Source: Candidatus Bathyarchaeota archaeon (lineage in GTDB: Archaea; Thermoproteota; Bathyarchaeia; 40CM-2-53-6). From it: 6,289 nt of DNA. Each line of letters starts with the position of its first letter. Positions within the stretch are counted from its first letter, which is position 1. The notes beneath the pieces are model-generated. The model ran no database searches and had not been told where the DNA came from. It saw nothing but the letters and a program-made list of their open reading frames with translations. The translations under genes were made by a program, and so were the position numbers. Location: the NCBI GenBank assembly GCA_005882955.1, contig VBBB01000039.1:2822-9110 (forward strand). The letters run 5' to 3'. Shown piece by piece: positions 1 to 6,289 of the stretch.

Positions 1-342
1 CACCGTTCGAGGATTTGAAGATAGAATTTGTGATAACTCCCTAACGTATCCCCTGAACCCTGACAAATGTCAGATGATGGACTCTCCGGTTAGTTAGATT
101 CCTCAAAGGGAATACTTTGGGGAGACTGAGTCTGATAATCGGTTCCCGCTCAGCCCTGGATTGAATTCGCCCGACACGCATGCGAATGAGACACAAGATG
201 TCGAGCACAGTGTCCCATTGGGGCAATCTCGGGAGAACGTGAGGCCAACTGCCATGCTATGCGACTGCTGAATGCTATAGAGTAGAACGTCGGGCTTATG
301 TAATGCAACAATGACAGTCTATACGGATATCCACGTGATCTG
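1..342. other. Intergenic / 5' region with no convincing gene
   Basis: No reading frame here has both a credible start and protein-like length. Two edge fragments are possible but unproven. On the + strand, positions 3-44 end in TAA and read PFEDLKIEFVITP, which could be the tail of an upstream gene. On the - strand, a frame opening at a TTG at 65 and running off the left edge reads MSGFRGYVRELSQILSSN, which could be the start of a divergent gene. Neither has a clear promoter or ribosome-binding site. The longer reverse-strand frames over 41-440 give Ser/Arg/Pro-rich peptides, and one overlaps the start of the oxidoreductase gene, so they are probably chance. The right-hand end should hold the promoter of the gene at 343. 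No tRNA, CRISPR or strong hairpin was seen. Confidence 0.6.
294..324 (+). promoter_or_regulatory. Possible archaeal promoter region of the oxidoreductase gene
   Basis: Two weak TATA-like stretches lie ahead of the ATG at 343: CTTATGTAA around 296-304 and CTATAC around 319-324. The first would start transcription near 325 and leave a short leader. That leader contains GTGATC at 335-340, which matches the archaeal anti-Shine-Dalgarno tail (GGAGGTGATC) but sits only 2 bases before the ATG. The second would give a nearly leaderless mRNA. Neither is a good consensus match, so the assignment is tentative. Confidence 0.22.
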
Positions 343-3300
343 ATGTCGGACAAGCGGTTTGTCCAACAGTCCGGTATCGATGCCTTCAACGGTAACGAGC
401 TAATAGTCAAAGGCGCACTGGAAAGCCAGGTCGGCCTCATGGCCGGCTACCCTGGGTCCCCAGTGGCAGAAATCTTCACGATTCTGGAGGAGAACGCGGA
501 TATTCTCCGCGAGGTTGGACTCTGGGGCGAAATGACCAACGACGAGTCCCAGGGCGCAGCCGCCCTCAACGGAGCGATGGATGTTGGCGTCAATGCGATA
601 GCCGTCATGAAGAGCGTAGGACTGAACGTCGCGGCAGACCCAATCAACATAATCAACTACAGTGACAAGTACGGCCTGAGCGGAAAGAAAGGCGGAGCAG
701 TCGTCGTCTGCGGTGACGACCCACATGCCTCCAGTACGCAAGTAGCCGGCGATAGTCGCGCTTTGATGGAGCATCTCAAGATGCCCATCATCGAACCCAG
801 CAACCCACAAGAGATCAAGGACTGGATCGGCGAAGCACTCAAGCTCTCAGCTTACTCGAACTTAGTCGTTGGATATCTCATCACTACCTATCTTGCTGAG
901 GGCGGGGGAAACGTAAAGATCTACGAGAACAAATCTCCTGAGATCAGCTTCAAACATCCTATCACCATAGACATTTCGAAAGTAGACATTAAGCGAAAGG
1001 TCAGCATCCCACCCAACACGTGGGACCTAGAGAAGGAGATAATTCGCGACCGCTTTCCAAGAGTCCACGAATATGTCCGACAGAACCACCTAAACAAAAT
1101 CCTCTATTCCAACGGCAAGAAGCATAACATCGGCTTCGTCGCCGCAGGAATCTCCTACAGCTACTTGGAGCAAGCCCTCTGGGAACTTGGCTGCGACGAA
1201 CAATTCCCCATCCTCAAACTTTCCATCACATTCCCGCTGGACCCGGAGGTAGTCGACGAGTTCTCGAAACTGGTCGACAACATAGTTGTCGTCGAAGAGA
1301 AAGGTCCTATCATTGAGGACCAGATCAAAACAATTCTCACAGACCTCGTCCAAGACGGGAAGATCAAGAAGGAACCCAGTGTCTGGGGCAAGATATTCCC
1401 CAAAGACGAGGACGGCTTCCCTGAAGAGAGTGGACTAACACCCTCAATGGTCATCGAAAGACTCGGAGGCCTGATTCTTGAAATAGGAGACCCCTCTGCA
1501 AAATACGATGAGAAGAAGATTCACAGCGAATTGGACCTTCTCACCGAGATCAAAGCCTACGGGGTACTAGTTCCACCGCGGTCCCCCGGTTTCTGCGCCG
1601 GCTGCCCGCATAGAGAGACGCTCAGTACGGTGCACTCGATGAGGGACCAGCCTGAGCACAAAGACATCTTCGCCCACGGGGATATTGGATGCTACTCCAT
1701 GAGCTTCCTCCCACCCTTCGGCGAGATGCACAACCTGACCGCGATGTCGCTCGGCGGTGCAGCGGGCAGTGGGATGGATCCGTTCGTCACCAACAAGCAG
1801 TACGCGCTGATGGGTGATTCAACTTTCTTCTGGAGAGGCATGACCGCTATCTCGAACAGCATCAAAGAAGGCCAGGACATTCTCTACATCATCCTCGAAA
1901 ACAAGAACACGGCCATGACCGGACACCAACCAACTCCCGAGTCAGGACACAACATCATGGGCGACAAGACCACCGCCCAAGACATCGAGAGCATTGTCCG
2001 GGCAATGGGCCAAGACCAGATCTACGTCCGGAAGATGCCCCCGTCCAACCGGGAGAAGTACATGAAAGAACTCGACAAGGCCTTTAGCATGCCCGGCACC
2101 AAAGTGGTCATCGCTGACAAGGAATGCGGCATAACCTTCCACAAGAGAAAACGCGCCGAGAGAAACAAGATCATCGACAAACAAGGTTACATCCCACGAG
2201 AAACCTTCATCAACATATCCCAGGAAGTATGCGAAAACTGTCGCGAATGCACCAAGAATACGGGCTGTCCTGGACTAACAATAATCGACACTGATTATGG
2301 AGAGAAGATCGGAATCGACCAGTCAACCTGCGTCTCAGATACTTACTGCACGAAGATTATGGCCTGCCCGTCCTTCGAGAAAGTAATAGTCACAAGAAAT
2401 AAGCCGCCAATTCCCCGCGTCAAGAAGATCTCCTTAGACAATATTCCAGCACCCACTCGACACGAATTCTCGGATACGTGGAGTGCGTTCATCAGCGGAG
2501 TCGGAGGCATGGGAGTCGGGGTCCTCTCCTCGACCCTGGCAAGAGCCGGGACGAAGGAGGGCTACACTGTCAAGTTCAACGACAAGAAGGGACTCGCGAT
2601 AAGAAATGGCGCCGTCTCTGCCCATATCAACTACGCCAAAGGCAACGCGAAGATCAGCACCATCGTCCCTAACGGTAAAGCAGACCTGCTCCTCGGCCTC
2701 GACATGCTTGAAGCAGAGCGAAGCCTAGTCTACGCCAGCCGCGCACGGACAACCGCCGTTGTCAACAGTAGCGTCATCCCGACCATACCGATGCTCGCTG
2801 GAATGATGAACTACCCAACCGACGTGGAAGATAATATTCGGAAGCACACCAACTCTGACGAGTATCTCAGCGGAAGAATCGGGGAGATTTCGGAACTCTT
2901 CTATGGAAACAAGCTCTTCACGAACATAATCCTACTCGGAATGGCCTTTCAGAGAGGGCTCATACCCGTCAGCGAGAAAAACCTCCTCGAGGCGATAATG
3001 GAGACAGTCAGCTCCAGCCAGCGCGCGCGGAACTCAGAGGCCTTCGAGTTGGGACGAAAATTCGCAGCGGAACCCGAATACTTGGAATTCAAGAACATAG
3101 TAGCCGACGACAAGACACTCCGACTGTTCGGCGCGAAAGAATCATACATGGAACTCCTGGCCCGGAAGTCCGAAACCATAGCTCACTCTTATTGGATGTG
3201 GTGGAAGGGTGAACACGGCGCCGAAGAATATCGGACCATGGTGGAAGACACTGTCGCAAAAATGAATATGGACGAGGAGACGAACCGAAACCTCGCGCGA

Positions 3301-3951
3301 CGCGTCTATGATATGGTCATGTGGGGAGGCTTGGACTACGCAAAAGGATACGTGGACCGTGTCCTGGAAGTATTTGCGGCTGACCGGCCGGAGAAGAACT
3401 ACGCGGCCACTAAAGCTGCGATATTGAATCTTGCCAAGGTCAGGCTCATCAAAGACGAGATCTACACACCGCTTCTTCTGACCGACGATGAGAAACTGGA
3501 GAGAGACAAGGTCCGTTACAATATCGACGAGGAGAACGGCGACAGAATCACTTACGAGCATATCAACCGTCCAGAGTTCGAAGTCTTCGGAAGACAGCTG
3601 AGGTTCAACCTGCCCCAGTGGCTCGCTCACAACTGGCTCATGAACATATTCAAACACGCCAAGTTCATCCGTGGCATTCTCACACGCTGGGGATGGCACA
3701 AGAAAGAACTCGGATTCCGCGACTGGTACAACGACCAAGTCATCGGATTCTTCCTACAGACCGCGCCCACAAACTATGAACTCGCCCTTCGCGCCCTACG
3801 CGTCATCAACGACCCCTACCGGCCCAATGAGTTCGCGGTCACGGGCTTCAGAGAGGTCATCTATCCGAAGATGGATAAGGCAAGAAAAGACTTCGAGCAA
3901 CTGATAGGATCAAGTCCGCCGCTTCCAGAGATTCCGGTACTCGCCTCCTAG
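343..3951 (+). CDS. Fused single-chain indolepyruvate-type 2-oxoacid:ferredoxin oxidoreductase with DUF6537-like C-terminus
   Basis: This cytoplasmic enzyme is predicted to decarboxylate an aryl 2-oxoacid (indolepyruvate, phenylpyruvate or similar) with CoA, giving acyl-CoA, CO2 and reduced ferredoxin; the substrate is inferred from the family. Domains in order: N-terminal pyrimidine-binding domain (about 10-200) with GYPGSP at 35-40 and NDE ending at Glu68; TPP domain (about 410-600) with CAGCPHR (Cys418, Cys421), GDIGC at 446-450, GDS at 491-493 and NKNTAMTGHQ at 520-529; ferredoxin-like domain with Cys630, 633, 636, 642 and Cys663, 669, 675; gamma (IorB-like) domain from about 715 with GVGGMG at 719-724; DUF6537-like region from about 937 to near the end. 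The 1202 residues are close to the length of bacterial fused enzymes, whereas classical archaeal IorA and IorB are separate. The ATG at 343 is the first standard start after an in-frame TAA at 301. The second Fe-S motif carries Asp666 where a Cys is usual. No frameshift is seen. The family call is strong and the exact substrate uncertain. Confidence 0.93.
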   Translation: MSDKRFVQQSGIDAFNGNELIVKGALESQVGLMAGYPGSPVAEIFTILEENADILREVGLWGEMTNDESQGAAALNGAMDVGVNAIAVMKSVGLNVAADPINIINYSDKYGLSGKKGGAVVVCGDDPHASSTQVAGDSRALMEHLKMPIIEPSNPQEIKDWIGEALKLSAYSNLVVGYLITTYLAEGGGNVKIYENKSPEISFKHPITIDISKVDIKRKVSIPPNTWDLEKEIIRDRFPRVHEYVRQNHLNKILYSNGKKHNIGFVAAGISYSYLEQALWELGCDEQFPILKLSITFPLDPEVVDEFSKLVDNIVVVEEKGPIIEDQIKTILTDLVQDGKIKKEPSVWGKIFPKDEDGFPEESGLTPSMVIERLGGLILEIGDPSAKYDEKKIHSELDLLTEIKAYGVLVPPRSPGFCAGCPHRETLSTVHSMRDQPEHKDIFAHGDIGCYSMSFLPPFGEMHNLTAMSLGGAAGSGMDPFVTNKQYALMGDSTFFWRGMTAISNSIKEGQDILYIILENKNTAMTGHQPTPESGHNIMGDKTTAQDIESIVRAMGQDQIYVRKMPPSNREKYMKELDKAFSMPGTKVVIADKECGITFHKRKRAERNKIIDKQGYIPRETFINISQEVCENCRECTKNTGCPGLTIIDTDYGEKIGIDQSTCVSDTYCTKIMACPSFEKVIVTRNKPPIPRVKKISLDNIPAPTRHEFSDTWSAFISGVGGMGVGVLSSTLARAGTKEGYTVKFNDKKGLAIRNGAVSAHINYAKGNAKISTIVPNGKADLLLGLDMLEAERSLVYASRARTTAVVNSSVIPTIPMLAGMMNYPTDVEDNIRKHTNSDEYLSGRIGEISELFYGNKLFTNIILLGMAFQRGLIPVSEKNLLEAIMETVSSSQRARNSEAFELGRKFAAEPEYLEFKNIVADDKTLRLFGAKESYMELLARKSETIAHSYWMWWKGEHGAEEYRTMVEDTVAKMNMDEETNRNLARRVYDMVMWGGLDYAKGYVDRVLEVFAADRPEKNYAATKAAILNLAKVRLIKDEIYTPLLLTDDEKLERDKVRYNIDEENGDRITYEHINRPEFEVFGRQLRFNLPQWLAHNWLMNIFKHAKFIRGILTRWGWHKKELGFRDWYNDQVIGFFLQTAPTNYELALRALRVINDPYRPNEFAVTGFREVIYPKMDKARKDFEQLIGSSPPLPEIPVLAS

Positions 3952-4023
3952 CAAGAACATAGCCAGAACTACTCGGAATTTTCAGACCCTAGATGGTTCT
4001 TCGTTCCACGCGAGTTTGCTAAT

Positions 4024-4037
4024 GACGGTCGACCGTC
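4024..4037. promoter_or_regulatory. Perfect 14-bp palindrome, candidate operator of the GtrA gene
   Basis: GACGGTCGACCGTC is identical to its own reverse complement with no spacer. It ends about 10 bases before the TATA-like box at 4048-4053, which puts its centre near -46 of the inferred start of transcription. A site there would suit a dimeric regulator touching the BRE/TATA region or acting from just upstream. It is not followed by a T-run, which argues against a terminator. Regulator and function are unknown. Confidence 0.4.
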
Positions 4038-4047
4038 GGGGTATCGG

Positions 4048-4053
4048 TTATAT
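4048..4053 (+). promoter_or_regulatory. TATA-like box of the GtrA-family gene
   Basis: TTATAT lies in the 142-base gap after the oxidoreductase stop codon. By archaeal spacing, transcription would start near 4076, about 18 bases ahead of the TTG at 4094. This supports separate transcription of the GtrA gene and an early start codon. A purine-containing GTATCGG stretch precedes it, but a clear BRE cannot be claimed. Confidence 0.4.
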
Positions 4054-4093
4054 CATGGTCAAGTCCACTAGCTCTAACTGCCCGGGGTAGCCG

Positions 4094-4678
4094 TTGACAT
4101 TAGAGGACCGCCTTCGTAATCCACTAACCGAAGTTATGGGCCAGAGACAATACTCGCAGGCTGCCCTGTACCGCGCGGCAATCCGCGACACGCGATTCTC
4201 ATCCGGTTTCGGGATGTATCCTCCCCATGTAGTCAAACCGAGGAGGTGGAGACCTGCCGCGTGGCTCGTCTTCAAGTTCGGTTTCGTAGGGGGATTGGGG
4301 CTATTTCTCAACGTATACATCATGTATGTTCTGACCCAGATCACAGCCCTGACTAGCTTACTCGCAGGCTTTCTGGGAGGCTCTTCCTACCTTGTGTACG
4401 CGATCATCAGCAGTCAAGCGGCGGTCTTGGTCAACTTCCTCATGAACGATGCTCTGGTCTTCAGGGGAAGAGTGAGGGCGACTGGACTTATCCGAAGATT
4501 CACTTTCTTCAACTCTATCGCCTCGGCCGACCTTCTCCTAAGACTGCCCATATTATGGGGATTTACGACGTTTCTCTCTATCACACCACTGCTGTCGAAT
4601 TTTGACAGCATCCTAGTAACATTTGCGGGGAGGTTCCTGATCAGCACGAAGAAGATCTGGCCGAAACAACACAGCTGA
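4094..4678 (+). CDS. GtrA-family membrane protein
   Basis: GtrA-like proteins are small integral membrane proteins with four helices, linked to moving polyprenyl-phosphate sugars across the membrane or helping glycosyltransferases in cell-surface glycosylation. Hydrophobic segments lie at about 58-80, 90-116, 138-162 and 168-185. Family-like features are FKFGFVGGLGLFLN in helix 1, the NFLMNDALVFRGR stretch after helix 2 (114-126), an RRFTFFN entry into helix 3, and AGRFLISTKKIW at the end. The start is uncertain. TTG at 4094 comes two codons after an in-frame TAG and gives 194 residues; ATG at 4136 would give 180 and ATG at 4214 would give 154, which is nearer the usual family length. The TATA-like box near 4050 favours an early start. 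If so, about 55 mostly polar, Arg-rich residues precede helix 1. No glycosyltransferase lies beside it here, so the substrate cannot be inferred. Confidence 0.85.
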   Translation: MTLEDRLRNPLTEVMGQRQYSQAALYRAAIRDTRFSSGFGMYPPHVVKPRRWRPAAWLVFKFGFVGGLGLFLNVYIMYVLTQITALTSLLAGFLGGSSYLVYAIISSQAAVLVNFLMNDALVFRGRVRATGLIRRFTFFNSIASADLLLRLPILWGFTTFLSITPLLSNFDSILVTFAGRFLISTKKIWPKQHS

Positions 4679-4790
4679 CGCAACGCCCCATGCCGCTATC
4701 CTTCTCCGCCTCAAGACGTTTCACGCAATTGACTGAATCTCCAGGTTAGAGAAACCGTCCACTGCCGACTCGTAGATAATTAGCAAAACT

Positions 4791-4800
4791 GATACGTATA
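4791..4800 (+). promoter_or_regulatory. TATA-like element ahead of the FtsX-type permease gene
   Basis: GATACGTATA, containing the 8-bp palindrome ATACGTAT, is centred about 26 bases upstream of the TTG at 4823. That is the spacing expected between an archaeal TATA box and the transcription start, so this gene may be transcribed as a leaderless mRNA starting at its own start codon. The preceding AT-rich stretch (about 4776-4790) is compatible with a promoter. No Shine-Dalgarno sequence is seen before 4823. Confidence 0.35.
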
Positions 4801-4822
4801 GGACTTCAATCATTCTTCGTCT

Positions 4823-6289
4823 TTGCTGTCTTACGCTCTCAAGAGAATCACCCGGTCCTGGAAGCTTTTCGCAGCTCTATCACTCGGCATGACACTAGCA
4901 GCTACCTTCTTCGGCGGCATCAACGTTGCAGCAGATACGGTCGGAAAACAAGCCCTAGACGCTCAGCTCGCCAATACTCCAGTCGACATGCAGCTACGCG
5001 ACTTCTCAGTCGATGGAGGGAAGAGTCTAAACTCCTCTGTCCAGGGCCTCGTTTCGAATCTTCAGAAGATAGATGGCGTAGTATCCGCTGAACCTGTCGG
5101 AACGTCCAACCTGTTCATTCCTTTCAATGCTTCTTCTTCCATTATCGTTACTTCTTCCATTACCGTTACTGGAATCCAAGATGCCTCCGCATTGTATCAG
5201 CATATGACGCTAGTCTCTGGAAGCAGGACGCTTCACGCAAATGAGATGTTGATAAATTCGGACTCGCAGCAGGCCCAGAACTTCCCGGTCAACCGAAGGA
5301 TCACGTACACGCTTTACACCAACTCTTCGAAGAAATACAACGTAACTCTAACGGTCGTAGGGTCGGTCAGCCTCGACACGGTAGCCGTTAACACTCTCGG
5401 CATCGGCTACTACTACCCGCCATTTCCAGGAAATCCAGGCCTAACAACACCCAACCAACAAGCAAGTATTCTCATCGTCAGTTGGGAACAGACATTTCTT
5501 CCGGTGCTGGCCAAGAATTACGACTCTTTTTCGACTGGTAATTTTTCAAGATTCTACAGCATCTCGGCACAGGTGAATGTGTACTTAGACAGGGCCCGGC
5601 TCATAAGCCCCTTCGCGATAGAGAGTAGCATATCGACGATCCAGCAGATTGATGCTCGAATCTCAAACCTCGCATTGCAGTATGGATTCTCACCAAACGA
5701 TAATCTTCTCGGCCAACTCCAAGCATTCTCCTCTACCATCTTCTCACTGAGACTAACTTTCACCGCGGTCTCTATCCCAGTATTCTTTATGGCCTGGTAC
5801 GTCGGACGCACTGTCTCCCAGTCATCCTTCAACTTGCGACGCAAAGAGATCGGGCTGCTATTGACGAGAGGATTCACAAGAGGCCAACTGGTGCGCCACT
5901 TTATCACTGAAGGGCTCATGGTAGGCCTAGTCGCAGGACTGGCGGGGATCGCTCTCGCTTACGTTCTGAACCCCCTCTTCCTCCAGGTCCTAGGGAGTAG
6001 CTCTGGAGCAACCGCGATCCTAACCAGCGATACAGCCATAATCACAATAATCTTCACGCTAGTCCTCACACTCTTCGCAATTCTCGCTCCTGCTCGCCAG
6101 GCGGCGGCAATGGATCCAGCCCAAGCACTGAAGGGCTATGTCTACCTCGAGGAGACACGGCCCATCAGAAAGCGTGGCGCAATACTAGCCCTTACCCTAG
6201 GTGCTTACCAGCTAATCACGCTTGCAATCGGAATAAACTACATGAATATTGGCAGGTACGTTTACAATGCAAACTTTCTCCTAGTCCTA
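4823..6289 (+). CDS. FtsX/MacB-type ABC transporter permease, 3' end cut by the window
   Basis: The frame is open from 4802 to the right edge without a stop. I place the start at TTG 4823, giving an N-terminus MLSYALKRITRSWKLFAAL, the short basic amphipathic stretch typical before helix 1 of these permeases. Of the product, 489 residues are visible. Helix 1 is at about 14-36. A large outside domain, about 37-305, is rich in Ser, Thr and Val, with a Tyr/Pro-rich loop near 196-212. Helix 2 is at about 310-330. An FtsX-type cytoplasmic segment follows (RRKEIGLLLTRGFTRGQL, ending about 356). Helix 3 is at about 365-388 and helix 4 at about 404-422, then PARQAAAMDPAQALKG from 423, a hallmark of FtsX domains. 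A further hydrophobic segment begins about 450, so the full protein probably has a second FtsX half. These permeases pair with a MacB/LolD-like ATPase to export or extract substrates or transmit force; no ATPase is in view. Alternative start: ATG 4889, inside helix 1 and unlikely. Confidence 0.88.
   Translation, partial: MLSYALKRITRSWKLFAALSLGMTLAATFFGGINVAADTVGKQALDAQLANTPVDMQLRDFSVDGGKSLNSSVQGLVSNLQKIDGVVSAEPVGTSNLFIPFNASSSIIVTSSITVTGIQDASALYQHMTLVSGSRTLHANEMLINSDSQQAQNFPVNRRITYTLYTNSSKKYNVTLTVVGSVSLDTVAVNTLGIGYYYPPFPGNPGLTTPNQQASILIVSWEQTFLPVLAKNYDSFSTGNFSRFYSISAQVNVYLDRARLISPFAIESSISTIQQIDARISNLALQYGFSPNDNLLGQLQAFSSTIFSLRLTFTAVSIPVFFMAWYVGRTVSQSSFNLRRKEIGLLLTRGFTRGQLVRHFITEGLMVGLVAGLAGIALAYVLNPLFLQVLGSSSGATAILTSDTAIITIIFTLVLTLFAILAPARQAAAMDPAQALKGYVYLEETRPIRKRGAILALTLGAYQLITLAIGINYMNIGRYVYNANFLLVL
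5133..5170 (+). repeat. 18-bp in-frame tandem duplication in the permease ectodomain
   Basis: CTTCTTCCATTATCGTTA at 5133-5150 is followed directly by CTTCTTCCATTACCGTTA at 5151-5168. The match with period 18 continues to 5170, and the only difference is T5145 against C5163. The translation is SSIIVT (105-110) followed by SSITVT (111-116), so the repeat adds six residues, probably one beta-strand-like segment, without disturbing the frame. Confidence 0.85.

Noticed and set aside
1..17. GTTCGAGG resembling a tRNA T-loop at the left edge
   Set aside because: The flanking bases do not pair into a five-base T-stem and no acceptor end follows.
177..184. CGCATGCG palindrome
   Set aside because: An 8-bp palindrome is common by chance and it is not placed next to any promoter element.
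150..440. Reverse-strand open frame of 96 codons across the start of the oxidoreductase gene
   Set aside because: It overlaps the conserved N-terminus of the oxidoreductase and its translation is low-complexity Ser/Arg/Pro-rich with no recognisable family.
3142..3738. Reverse-strand open frame of 198 codons
   Set aside because: It lies wholly inside the DUF6537-like region of the oxidoreductase on the opposite strand and shows no family resemblance, as expected for an antisense shadow of a GC-biased gene.
3952..4000. AAGAAC and GTTCTT as a possible terminator stem after the oxidoreductase
   Set aside because: Only six bases pair, across a loop of nearly 40 bases, and no T-run follows.
5554..5919. 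Reverse-strand open frame of 121 codons
   Set aside because: It lies inside the clearly recognised FtsX-type permease gene, so it is a shadow.

Overview
The window looks archaeal, probably a mesophilic or uncultured lineage; the phylum cannot be named from the sequence. The reasons are short TATA-like elements about 25 bases ahead of likely starts, two genes that seem to begin with TTG, heavy use of ATA and AGA/AGG codons at medium GC, and a catalytic half of the main enzyme that resembles archaeal IorA. This is an inference from style and protein families, not from a marker gene.

Layout: positions 1-342 contain no convincing gene. Positions 343-3951 encode one very long protein (1202 aa). 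It is a single-chain 2-oxoacid (indolepyruvate-type) ferredoxin oxidoreductase in which the thiamine-diphosphate (IorA-like) part, a ferredoxin-like Fe-S domain, the gamma-type (IorB-like) domain and a DUF6537-like C-terminal domain are fused. A 142-base gap holds a perfect 14-bp palindrome just upstream of a TATA-like box. Next come a GtrA-family four-helix membrane protein (4094-4678), a 144-base gap with another TATA-like element, and an FtsX/MacB-type ABC transporter permease that starts near 4823 and runs off the right edge.

All three genes are on the + strand, but gaps of about 140 bases, each with its own promoter-like sequence, suggest separate transcription units. The oxidoreductase would act in the cytoplasm, converting aryl-type 2-oxoacids from amino-acid transamination to acyl-CoA and reduced ferredoxin. 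The GtrA protein would move or hold lipid-linked sugars in the membrane. The permease would be the membrane half of an export, lipid-extraction or mechanotransmission ABC system whose ATPase is not in view. I see no evidence that the three work together.

I found no CRISPR array, mobile element, tRNA or rRNA. The points most worth a second look are the mixed archaeal/bacterial character of the fused oxidoreductase, an Asp in place of a cluster-ligand Cys in its ferredoxin domain, the palindrome ahead of the GtrA gene, and a recent-looking 18-bp in-frame tandem duplication in the permease ectodomain.
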